Shown here one piece after another: positions 1 through 7,117 of a stretch of 64,000 nt of DNA (positions are counted from its first letter, which is position 1; every line of letters starts with the position of its first letter). Below the pieces are notes generated by a model. It did not search any database. It was given only the letters and a program-made list of their open reading frames with translations, and had not been told where the DNA came from. This stretch comes from Planctomycetales bacterium (GTDB taxonomy: Bacteria; Planctomycetota; Planctomycetia; Planctomycetales; Planctomycetaceae). The translations under genes were made by a program, and so were the position numbers. The stretch spans positions 1 to 64,000 of the forward strand of contig JAPLOA010000070.1 in the NCBI GenBank assembly GCA_026400835.1, written 5' to 3'.

Positions 1-682
1 CGCTGACGAAACACGCCCCACTGTCGCACGCCATCATTTTGCGATCTAAAAAGGTCAGGTCTCTTTTTGGGGAAGCAGAACAGAAACCTGTTTCGGAAGC
101 CCGACGTTTTGAGACAGAAGAATGATGACAAAATAATGTGGATCTAAAAAAGGGGTCAGGCTCTTTTCGGGGAAGCAGAACAGAAACCTGTTTCAGAAGC
201 CCGACGTTTTGAGACAGAAGAATGATGACAAAATAATGTGGATTTCATCGCTGACGAAACGCGCCCCACTGTCGCACGCCATCATTTTGCGATCTAAAAA
301 GGTCAGGTCTCTTTTTGGGGAAGCAGAACAGAAACCTGTTTCGGAAGCCCGACGTTTTGAGACAGAAGAATGATGACAAAACAATGTGGATTTCAACGCT
401 GACGAAACATGCCCTACTGTCGCATGCCATCATTTTGCGATCTAAAGAAGGTGTCAGGTCTCTTTTCGGGGAAGCAGGACAGAAACCTGTTTCGGAAGCC
501 CGACGTTTTGAGACAGAAGAATGATGACAAAGGATCTAAAAAAGGGGTCAGGTCTCTTTTCGGGGAAGCAGAACAGAAACCTGTTTCGGAAGCCCGACGT
601 TTTGAGACAGAAGAATGATGACAAAATAATGTGGATTTCAACGCTGACGAAACACGCCCCACTGTCGCACGCCATCATTTTG
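1..682. repeat. Mosaic tandem repeat array, two alternating modules
   Basis: Two modules alternate here. A module of about 41 bp (starting cgctgacgaaac and ending ccatcattttg) occurs at about 1-41, 249-289, 397-437 and 641-682. A module of about 85 bp (starting near ggtcagg and ending atgatgacaaa) occurs at about 52-139, 155-240, 301-388, 450-532 and 545-634. Copies differ by a few substitutions and by small indels near the aaaaggggtcagg junction. Short open frames run through on both strands, but they are by-products of the repeat. The array continues to the left window edge, so its full length is unknown. Confidence 0.9.
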
Positions 683-954
683 TAAACATGATTTTGTCTT
701 CTCGTTGGCTCTAAAAATGGGATCTCTTTTCCCGCTCACAACCGCCCACTGGAAAGCTGAGTCCAGAAATCCTGGCGAGCGCAACGTCTGTGGCGCGTTT
801 CCGAAGTAATCATTTTTTTGCCCGTAACGCTTTCGTTCTATGATGAATCGTAGCCCGGCTGCGGGGCGTTGTTTTTATTTGCCGGATCTTTCTCTGTTGG
901 CTGGTGCGTGCCACTGAGCGTGGTGTGTTTGTTGCAGGAACAAAATGATGTGGG
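683..954. other. Non-coding stretch after the repeat array
   Basis: No open frame with a plausible start and ribosome binding site is seen. The only structure is the dispersed repeat at 811-877, listed separately. Confidence 0.5.
811..877. repeat. Dispersed repeat, copy 1 (second copy near 14417)
   Basis: About 67 bp align with 14417-14486 with few mismatches. Both begin with a catttnttttgccc block, pass through a gatgaatcg block and end in ggggcgttgtt. No gene lies inside either copy. It immediately follows the tandem array in copy 1 and a strong hairpin in copy 2. Confidence 0.8.
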
Positions 955-1749
955 CTATCGAATCGGAGTTGCGTTTCGCTTTCTGCGAGATGCTCGATAG
1001 CCGTATTCGATGGCGAACCAGTCGGCGTATTGTTCACGCTTTTTAAAGCTGGTGTTGCGGTCGTCGTTGATATGACCGATCTCATGGATCAGCACGTTGT
1101 TGAGATAGAAATCCCGGATCGTGTTTTCTGTCCAGATCAAACGCCAGAGATTGCCGTCCTGAACCCAGCGGCCGCCATACATTTCGCTTTCGATTCGCTG
1201 AGCAGGTCTGGGGGCTCGGACATAAAGTTCTTCCAGAGATGCTTCGATTGGATAAAGATAAACCGAGCTGCCCCATTGAAGACCGTAGCAGGGGAAGAGT
1301 CGACGCTTGCGAGTCATGCGGCTGAACTGCACAACTTCAAGCTTTTCCTGAAACTGTTCCGGCAACTGGAGAACTCGTTCACGCACATCATCAGGCGTCA
1401 CCGGATGCAGATAACCTTCTCCTGCAGGTTGAACCAGAACCTGTAATTCGCGACCGGCCGAAGAGTCGTCTGAGGCCTGAGGTTCATGCCACAATTCCGG
1501 AGCATCGAATGCGCGACCAATGGCCAGTCCATTTCCGCGATGCTGATGCGCGGAAGCCGGGCGGACCGACTGACGAACGCCAGCAGCTTTATGACGGCGC
1601 GCGGATCGGAGATTGGATCTTGTGGTTGTTCTTTGGTGGGATCTTTGGTTGGTCATGGCAGCACCCGCGAACAGGAGGCTCGGCGAATCGGGAAAGATCC
1701 GTTGAATACCTCTTGGTAAGCGTCGAGAGATCTCATTGAGACCACTCAA
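955..1749 (-). CDS. HEIGH-motif putative zinc metalloprotease, conserved hypothetical
   Basis: This 264-residue protein has a basic, low-complexity first third (many Arg, Ser, Gln) followed by a folded C-terminal half. Near residue 220 it carries HEIGH, an HExxH zinc-binding motif. About 20 residues later comes an ExxADWFAxEYG stretch, which resembles the third-ligand region of gluzincin-type peptidases such as the M78/ImmA group. No signal peptide or transmembrane segment is evident. I recognise it as resembling planctomycete proteins of unknown function; the peptidase role is inferred from the motif only. The true start may be downstream of the one given, because the first 90 residues look poorly conserved. 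It stands alone, between the repeat region and the palindrome at 1845. Confidence 0.75.
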   Translation of the reverse strand: MSGLNEISRRLPRGIQRIFPDSPSLLFAGAAMTNQRSHQRTTTRSNLRSARRHKAAGVRQSVRPASAHQHRGNGLAIGRAFDAPELWHEPQASDDSSAGRELQVLVQPAGEGYLHPVTPDDVRERVLQLPEQFQEKLEVVQFSRMTRKRRLFPCYGLQWGSSVYLYPIEASLEELYVRAPRPAQRIESEMYGGRWVQDGNLWRLIWTENTIRDFYLNNVLIHEIGHINDDRNTSFKKREQYADWFAIEYGYRASRRKRNATPIR

Positions 1750-1844
1750 CAGAAACGGGCATCCGTTCAGGAGGGAAAATCTGCCCGTCGTACTCCTCTG
1801 GGCAGATCAGACGACTCGCGGTTGAGTGGGACTGCAGAGAGGGT

Positions 1845-1922
1845 TCAGAAAAGGGGTCAGGAACCAATAGTGCGCAGCACCCTTCGGGCCATTTGACTAT
1901 TGGTTCCGGATCCCTTTTCTGA
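1845..1922. repeat. REP-like imperfect palindrome with ggggtcaggaacc motif
   Basis: Arms of 26 bp at 1845-1870 and 1897-1922 are inverted copies with two mismatches, separated by a 26-bp spacer that itself contains a cccttcggg turn. The arms carry aaaaggggtcaggaacc, a motif also seen in shorter form in the 1-682 array and in the element at 60121-60197. Such long hairpins resemble REP-type elements mobilised by Y1 (RAYT) transposases; no such transposase is in the window. Confidence 0.75.
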
Positions 1923-2416
1923 GCACGACAGTTCGCTCAGCGAGATGCCACGATCCTATCGCCGTCGAAACGTGAATCCAGATGAACATTCCAAGTGGAT
2001 TGATACCAAGGAGTTACGGAAAGTGAGGTCTCGTGCGTCGAGCTTACGGCGAGGGCAGGACAGCTCTAAAGCGTTTGCGGGGCAGAGGTTGGAGAGCGGG
2101 TTTGCTGGCGGGCCGGTTTTGAGGGCTTGTACACCACTGGGGCTGTAAGTGAGGAGGTCTGCATTGATCGTGGGGACTAGTTGAATTCGGGGACCGGTCG
2201 CAAAAACTGCCGAAAGCGGGTAACCGGATGAAGTTCAGTCCTGATCGAGATGTAGTTTTGCCGGGACCGGTGGGACCGGTACGGGCGGATTGCCGTAAAC
2301 TACGGTCCTGGCTGAGGGCCCCTTTTTCCCGAAGCCAGAGATAGTCGTGGTGCGAAAAAAATAGCGGTAGTCGGCGGAAGGGTGCTTTTTACCGCTGAAG
2401 CAGTCTGTCGACTTTA

Positions 2417-2497
2417 TCATAACCTGAAGCGTTAGCGAGGGATGTTTAGACGAGACCGATGATCGTTGGATCCCTCACTGACGTTTCGGGTTGTGAT
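2417..2497. repeat. Core palindrome of the cccgaa-cgtcag-gaggga family
   Basis: Arms at 2417-2444 and 2470-2497 are inverted copies over about 28 bp with a few mismatches. The same core occurs in the elements at 4531-4841 and 37685-37818. Here it lacks the outer cagtcccgaa ends of those copies. Confidence 0.8.
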
Positions 2498-2581
2498 AAC
2501 TATGAATTCACCACCTCGCAGGGACGGGGGTGAATGTGTCGTTCAATCAGACAGAACAATATTGGAGGCAGGATTTCCGTC

Positions 2582-3556
2582 GTGCGTCAGATCAAGATCA
2601 CCCAGTTAATCGTAGCCTTGAGCCTCCTGTTGCTTGTCGCAGGTTGTGGAGCGGCTGTGCAGAAAACAGGAACGGAGCAGTTGGTGCTCTCCGATTCGGT
2701 CGACCGCGCGATTGATCAACTGGATCTGGCGCCGTTGGCTGGCAGAAAAGTGTTTCTGGATACCACGTACATGCAGACCTACAAAGGTCCGAATGTTTAT
2801 GTGAGTTCTGATTACATCGCGAGTGCGTTGCGCCAGAAGCTGACGACAACTGGCTGCCGCATGGAAGTCAGTCGGACTGAGGCTGACTATATCCTGGAAG
2901 CTCGTGTAGGTGCTTTGGGAACTGACACGATGGAAGTCACCTATGGGATTCCTTCGAGTAACGGGCTGGGCGTAGCCGCATCGGCGCTGGGTGGTGTTCC
3001 GGCTGTTCCGGCGATCCCGGAGATCTCTGTGGGGAAACGCAATAATCTGTTGGGTGTTTCCAAGATTGTGGTGTTTGCATATCACAGAGACACAGGAATT
3101 CCGGTCTGGCAGTCCGGAGCCGCTGTCGCGCGGAGCGATGCCAAGGACTCGTGGTTCATGGGTGTTGGTCCATTGACTCGTGGCAGTGTCTACAATGGCG
3201 TAACTCTGGCGGGCAATCGAGTCAACCCGCCGTTTGAGAAGAAGGTCGCTCGACAAATCAAACCACTATCGATGGGTGACCGTCATAGTTATGTGCATCC
3301 GGCAGTGCTTGAGAAGCAGTTGGCCGACGCAAAAGAAATTGAGGCTCAGCAGCAGAAGACAGTCAATCAGGTTTCTCATGAAACAGGAACCGCAGAACTG
3401 CCAACCGTTAGCCCGGATACGGCACCAGTGGAGCCTTCCGGTGAACAGCAAACCGCTGATGAAGTAGAGACTTCTGGTGAAGAAGAGACTTCCGGAAGTG
3501 CAAAGCTGGAGCCTGCTGAGGAATTCGTTCCAGCTCCGGTACCACCCGCCGAGTAA
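2582..3556 (+). CDS. Outer-envelope lipoprotein, DUF6655-like
   Basis: I start this 324-residue protein at GTG 2582, because a GGAGG stands about 12 bases upstream and the signal peptide then begins directly. The hydrophobic segment (residues 9-20) ends in a lipobox LVAGC with Cys22 as the lipidation site. The body has the pattern I associate with planctomycete DUF6655 lipoproteins: TEQLVLSDSVDRAID, then PLAGRKVFLDTTY, then ADYILEARVGALGTD. The last 80 residues are rich in Gln, Glu, Thr and Pro and probably unstructured. An ATG at 2534 in the same frame gives a longer product but would bury the signal peptide. The function is unknown. It converges with the phosphorylase gene 55 bases downstream. 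Confidence 0.8.
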   Translation: MRQIKITQLIVALSLLLLVAGCGAAVQKTGTEQLVLSDSVDRAIDQLDLAPLAGRKVFLDTTYMQTYKGPNVYVSSDYIASALRQKLTTTGCRMEVSRTEADYILEARVGALGTDTMEVTYGIPSSNGLGVAASALGGVPAVPAIPEISVGKRNNLLGVSKIVVFAYHRDTGIPVWQSGAAVARSDAKDSWFMGVGPLTRGSVYNGVTLAGNRVNPPFEKKVARQIKPLSMGDRHSYVHPAVLEKQLADAKEIEAQQQKTVNQVSHETGTAELPTVSPDTAPVEPSGEQQTADEVETSGEEETSGSAKLEPAEEFVPAPVPPAE

Positions 3557-3610
3557 TTGAAAACAGGGTGACGAAGATTAGGACTGAAGTTCAAGCTACA
3601 GAATTCGGCC

Positions 3611-4432
3611 TCAGAGTTGGCGAAAGAGTTCGAGCAGGATTTGTTCGAGTCGCTTGCCGCCTTCTCCTGCGACACGCACGATCTTTTCGATGTCGGCAGG
3701 CTCAAGAGCATCCGGCAGACACATGTCGGTGACGATTGAAAACGCCACAGTTCTCAGGCCAGCATGTGTTGCGGTGATGCATTCCGGAACGGTCGACATG
3801 CCGACGATATCCGCTCCGATGGTGCGGAGCATTCGATATTCGGCGCGAGTTTCCAGGTTAGGACCGGGAACTGCCGCCAGAACACCTTTGTGTGCGGAGA
3901 TGCCAAGTTTCAGGGCAATCAATCGCGCCTGTTCAACCAGTTTGCGGTCATAGGGTAGGCTCATATCGGGAAAGCGTGGGCCTAACCGATCATCATTAAC
4001 GCCACGCAGAGGATTATCGGGCATCAGGTTGATGTGGTCTTCGAGAACGACGATGTCGCCGAGCGCGTATTGAGGATTCATTCCTCCCACGGCACTGGTC
4101 AGGACTAATGTGTCTGCACCAAGAGCCTTCATGACTCGAATCGGGAATGTGACCTGCCGAAGCGAGTAGCCTTCGTAGTAATGGAACCGACCTTCCATCG
4201 CCATGACCGGGATTCCCTCGAGCGTTCCGCAGAGCAGTTTGCCGGCATGCGACGGCGCTGTGGAGCGAGGGAAATGCGGGATTTCAGAATAAGGAAACTC
4301 TGCGTCGGTTTGGATTCGAGTCGCCAGTCCACCGAGACCAGTTCCCAGAATCAAGCCGGCGCGAGGTGTTTTGTTCCATCGAGTTGTCAGCCATGATTTG
4401 GCTTCCTGAATCTCTTCCCATAGTCCGTCCAC
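3611..4432 (-). CDS. Purine nucleoside phosphorylase (trimeric PNP/MTAP family)
   Basis: It cleaves purine nucleosides with phosphate in the salvage pathway, in the cytoplasm. The 273-residue length is normal for the trimeric family. Visible landmarks are [11 protein letters not shown] near residue 28 (phosphate loop), the GRFHYYEG block (base-pocket His region), SAVGGMNP, and PNLETRAEY (purine-binding Glu). At the position that selects the base, the sequence reads VTDMCLP with Asp236, where guanosine/inosine-type enzymes usually have Asn and methylthioadenosine phosphorylases have Asp. It may therefore accept 6-aminopurines. The start is GTG at 4432, preceded by GGGAG about 8 bases upstream. 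Confidence 0.93.
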   Translation of the reverse strand: MDGLWEEIQEAKSWLTTRWNKTPRAGLILGTGLGGLATRIQTDAEFPYSEIPHFPRSTAPSHAGKLLCGTLEGIPVMAMEGRFHYYEGYSLRQVTFPIRVMKALGADTLVLTSAVGGMNPQYALGDIVVLEDHINLMPDNPLRGVNDDRLGPRFPDMSLPYDRKLVEQARLIALKLGISAHKGVLAAVPGPNLETRAEYRMLRTIGADIVGMSTVPECITATHAGLRTVAFSIVTDMCLPDALEPADIEKIVRVAGEGGKRLEQILLELFRQL

Positions 4433-4530
4433 GCGTTTTCTCCCGGCTTCTGAACGTTAGCGGAGTCAGAGGCAAAGTGGTTCAGAGAGCAGTTATTGAT
4501 TGTTCTTTTGATTGCGACTCAGGCTTGAAA

Positions 4531-4841
4531 CAGTCCCAACTCAACTTCCGGATGTTTCGTGTCTTGAAATCCCAACCCGAAACGTCAGTGAGGGATTTTG
4601 CACACAACTCGATCCCTCGCTGACGCTTTTTGAAGTTGCGCATTTGGGACTATCCCAACCCGACGCGTCAGCGAGGGATTGTGTTTTTGCGTTTCGGCAG
4701 TGTTTCTAAAAATCCCTCGCTGACGCTTCGGGTTATGATAAATCATAGTGTTTTCGGAACTATGGTCTATCTCATGCGCGGAATGCGCAACTTCAAAACT
4801 GACGCTTCGGGTTGGGATAGATGGAACTTATTTCGGGACTG
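4531..4841. repeat. Repeat element A, copy 1, interrupted by element B
   Basis: Outer ends are cagtccc at 4531 and gggactg at 4841. After removing the 171-bp element B and one copy of its target duplication, the remaining 132 bp aligns along its whole length with element A2 at 37685-37818. The interior holds the core palindrome with arms from about 4571-4596 and 4611-4628, continued at 4807-4820. No coding capacity. Confidence 0.85.
4628..4798. mobile_element. 171-bp MITE-like element B, 17-bp TIRs, 8-bp target duplication
   Basis: Perfect 17-bp terminal inverted repeats lie at 4628-4644 (ttttgaagttgcgcatt) and 4782-4798. Both ends are flanked by the direct repeat ctgacgct (4620-4627 and 4799-4806). 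Element A2 at 37685-37818 carries this octamer once and has no insertion, so it serves as an empty site. The interior carries its own 30-bp palindrome arms at 4651-4680 and 4711-4740, related to the core palindrome of element A. It encodes nothing and would need a transposase supplied elsewhere. Confidence 0.85.
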
Positions 4842-4886
4842 CTCCTCAAATGCGGTCCAGCGCGAAACAGCAGTGAGACAAAGCAA

Positions 4887-4950
4887 TTTAACCCGAGACC
4901 ATCGGCGGGGCGTTGCACATTGGCAGCCTTGCCGGCGGCATCGGGTTAAA
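4887..4950. repeat. Imperfect hairpin, tttaacccga arms
   Basis: Ten-base arms at 4887-4896 and 4941-4950 pair, with further partial pairing inward through GC-rich sequence. It lies about 75 bases downstream of the stop of the acidic-protein gene on the minus strand. It lacks a clear T-tract, so I call it a repeat rather than a terminator. Confidence 0.5.
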
Positions 4951-5026
4951 CAGTGGGTCTACCCATCAGCACGACCATCGCTTCGTGGACAGCGATTGAG
5001 GACAGTGACTGAGCAAAAGGCCTCTG

Positions 5027-5335
5027 TTAGAAGTCTTCTTCAGCCTCTTCTTCTTCCTCTTCTTCATCATCGTCATCGAAGTCATCGTCTTCGTCGTCAT
5101 CGAAGTCGTCGTCTTCGAAATCTTCATCGTCGTCGAAGTCGTCTTCACCTTCGTCGTCGAATTCATCATCGTCGTCGTCTTCGACTTCTTCGTCAGCGAA
5201 ACCTTCGTCAGCGAAGTCATCGTCGTCATCACCACGTAGGCGAGGACTTACAACCGAATCAAATTGTTCGATCCCGGCGAAGACCGAAAAACTGTCTTTC
5301 TCTGTGACTTCGCCTGCTTCCAGAGTCAAAACCAT
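5027..5335 (-). CDS. Small highly acidic low-complexity protein
   Basis: A 102-residue protein. The first 35 residues are ordinary (starting MVLTLEAGEVTEKDS). From about residue 36 to the end nearly every residue is Asp or Glu, punctuated by Phe at irregular spacing of roughly 4 to 10 residues. A GAGG lies nine bases before the ATG, which supports translation. There is no signal peptide or membrane segment. The pattern resembles acidic tails that bind basic proteins or cations, but no function can be named. The codon repeats (gat/gaa/ttc) make it prone to slippage, so its length may vary between strains. It stands alone between repeats and the 5604 gene. Confidence 0.65.
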   Translation of the reverse strand: MVLTLEAGEVTEKDSFSVFAGIEQFDSVVSPRLRGDDDDDFADEGFADEEVEDDDDDEFDDEGEDDFDDDEDFEDDDFDDDEDDDFDDDDEEEEEEEAEEDF

Positions 5336-5603
5336 GACCAGTAACCTCGTGTAAGTCCCGTGTCTTTAACGTTTACGTATTTCTGACGCCCATTTCACGC
5401 GTTTGATAATCAGACAGGGAATCCCTTGTCAACCCCGTATAATCCCCTGCATTCAATAAAATCCCCGTCTTTCCAGGGGTCGGAAATGGTCTGTCCTCTT
5501 TTCGGACGAAACGGGATCGTACTGCAGCCGTTCATCAGATCGCAGCAACCTTTTTCTTCACGCTTCTTAAAAATCGTTACATTCGTCTCGGGAGAGTACT
5601 CTG

Positions 5604-5966
5604 GTGTCACGTTCAGTTCCCAACGAAATCATACTGAACGAAGACAAGTTCTGGATTGTGAATCGCCACGCGCTGTTTGGGCCATTTGATTACCAATGGA
5701 GCGGAGATCTCTACGGGATTGAGTTCAACTACCAGGGGCAAAAGTTTGGCGAAGTCTGCAGTGATGAAGAATTCTTTGCAGATCTTAAGCCTTTTGGGCT
5801 TCCCATCAGTGTGGCTCGCGTCGCTGCGTTAACGGCTGGCACAATCGCTGTGGGCATCCGAGCCGGAACTTCACTGGATGAGCGTGTCTGTCATCTGATC
5901 GCATTGCTGCAGAAATTTAATCTGCAACGGTTCAGCATCCGGGAAAGTTCTCCTCGGGATCCATGA
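5604..5966 (+). CDS. Conserved hypothetical protein, 120 aa
   Basis: Starts at GTG 5604 with GGGAGAG about 8 bases upstream. The sequence has balanced composition and an aromatic-rich N-terminal half (FWIVNRHALFGPFDYQWSG), typical of a small folded domain, with a DEEFFADLKPFGLP segment near residues 53-66. It has neither a signal peptide nor a convincing transmembrane helix. I do not recognise the family. It converges with tyrA about 100 bases downstream. Confidence 0.7.
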   Translation: MSRSVPNEIILNEDKFWIVNRHALFGPFDYQWSGDLYGIEFNYQGQKFGEVCSDEEFFADLKPFGLPISVARVAALTAGTIAVGIRAGTSLDERVCHLIALLQKFNLQRFSIRESSPRDP

Positions 5967-6073
5967 CTTTCCGTGGTCAATCCTGCGACTCGACACGCGC
6001 TGGCCCGGCAAAGTGTTTACCACAGAGGTCACAAAGGGGAATCGGTGAAAGCCGAGGCAAATCAGAGCTCCAT

Positions 6074-6952
6074 TCACGACGGTGCTGAATGATTGCCGTT
6101 CAGGCTTCTGCGGTTTGACGCGGCGGCTTCCCAAAGTTGTTCCAGTGCTTCGATGTTGCCTGATGTCAACGACTCACGGAGCTTTCGAAGCTGCTCTTCG
6201 GCCTGTTCGATCGCCTCAACACAGTGCTTTGAGTTGCCCATCAGAATAGATGCCCACAACTTTGCCGAGCCGGCTGCGATGCGCGTCGTGTCACGGTATC
6301 CTGTCCCCGTAAATGTCAGCAGTTCCGGGTTCACACAACTGGCTGCAACGGATGCGAGAATGTGCGGAAGATGACTGGTCAGTGCCAGAACTCGATCATG
6401 CTCATCCGGAGACATCAGATAAACCGAAGATCCCAGCGATTTCCAGAACGCGATGACGCGCTGGACACGGCTGAGTGCAGAATCTTCGGGGCTCGATGTT
6501 GTGACGACGCATAAACGATTTCTGAACAGGTTGGCATCGGCATGTTCAAAGCCACTTTGTTCACTTCCGGCGATGGGGTGTGAGCCAACAAAACGTTCAT
6601 CCGGATTTGGCCCCAGGGCTTCATAGACCGACTCCTTCACGCTGCCGGCGTCGGTGACGGTTTCGCAGTTCGCGTCCAGGAGTGCGGTCACCGCATTCGG
6701 AATCTGATGCACAGGCAGACAAACGATACCAAGGCTACCGGCGGGAACGGTGGACTTATTGAGATCAACCGTCCATGACGTCAGAAGTCCTGAACGTCGG
6801 GCTTGTTCCAGACGTTCTTCGTTGCGACCGACTCCGATGACCTGGCATTCGGGAAATCGTTTTCGCACGGCGGCGGCGATCGAACCGCCGATCAGCCCAA
6901 CGCCTACGATGACGATGCTGCGTTCCTGAAATTGTGGAGAAGTCTCTGACAT
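6074..6952 (-). CDS. tyrA: Prephenate/arogenate dehydrogenase
   Basis: It oxidatively decarboxylates prephenate (or arogenate) in tyrosine synthesis, in the cytoplasm. The 292-residue form from ATG 6952 is chosen because the longer frame would need a TTG. Landmarks are the dinucleotide-binding GVGLIGGS at residues 17-24, the TDAGSVK segment near the active site, and GSHPIAGSEQSG, the hallmark of the family. A helical C-terminal dimerisation region follows. It is a single-domain enzyme without a chorismate mutase or ACT domain. It is followed by the hairpin at 7055-7101 and then glycerate kinase on the same strand. Arogenate versus prephenate preference cannot be read from the sequence. Confidence 0.93.
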   Translation of the reverse strand: MSETSPQFQERSIVIVGVGLIGGSIAAAVRKRFPECQVIGVGRNEERLEQARRSGLLTSWTVDLNKSTVPAGSLGIVCLPVHQIPNAVTALLDANCETVTDAGSVKESVYEALGPNPDERFVGSHPIAGSEQSGFEHADANLFRNRLCVVTTSSPEDSALSRVQRVIAFWKSLGSSVYLMSPDEHDRVLALTSHLPHILASVAASCVNPELLTFTGTGYRDTTRIAAGSAKLWASILMGNSKHCVEAIEQAEEQLRKLRESLTSGNIEALEQLWEAAASNRRSLNGNHSAPS

Positions 6953-7054
6953 GCGCGGGATGATAAAGGTGAAATCGCCGAACCGCAAATGGCAGAACCC
7001 GGTGATGTGTCGGGCAGGTTACGTCCGAGATTTTCGCTGAATGCAGAAGAGTCT

Positions 7055-7101
7055 CGTTGGCGGAGCGACGAGTGTACCGTACGCCCGTCGCTCCGCCGAC
7101 G
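7055..7101. repeat. 16-bp-stem palindrome between tyrA and glycerate kinase
   Basis: Arms at 7055-7070 and 7086-7101 pair over 16 bp with one mismatch and a 15-base loop. The arm carries ggcggagcgacg, which I associate with dispersed palindromes in planctomycete genomes. It lacks a T-tract, and could also act as a transcript-stabilising or attenuating hairpin in the minus-strand transcript. Confidence 0.7.
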
Positions 7102-7117
7102 GGATCGCAACGCTCGC

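Larger units (their letters stand above)
1750..2581. other. Long intergenic region with two palindromic elements
   Basis: No convincing gene is present. It holds the REP-like palindrome at 1845-1922, the core palindrome at 2417-2497, and a hairpin-rich stretch around 2250-2400 with a gggaccggt direct repeat. The lipoprotein gene's ribosome binding site lies at its right end. Confidence 0.6.
4433..5026. other. Intergenic region filled by nested repeat elements
   Basis: No gene is seen. It contains element A1 (4531-4841) with element B (4628-4798) inserted in it, and a separate imperfect hairpin at 4887-4950. Confidence 0.75.

Noticed and set aside
193-678. Several overlapping small open frames on both strands in the repeat array
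   Set aside because: They repeat the same peptide because the DNA repeats, lack ribosome binding sites and occupy opposite strands at the same place.
1-682. CRISPR array
   Set aside because: Repeat units are 41 and 85 bp, placed directly against each other without unique spacers, and no cas gene is present.
1900-2148. 82-residue plus-strand frame
   Set aside because: It starts inside the arm of the palindrome at 1845-1922, has no ribosome binding site, and its sequence is Arg/Ser-rich without any protein-like pattern.
2235-2420. 61-residue minus-strand frame
   Set aside because: It lies across hairpin-rich spacer DNA and has no ribosome binding site or recognisable feature.
4630-5307. 225-residue plus-strand frame
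   Set aside because: It crosses repeat elements A and B and then reads the acidic gene backwards, giving long Arg/His runs typical of an antisense shadow.
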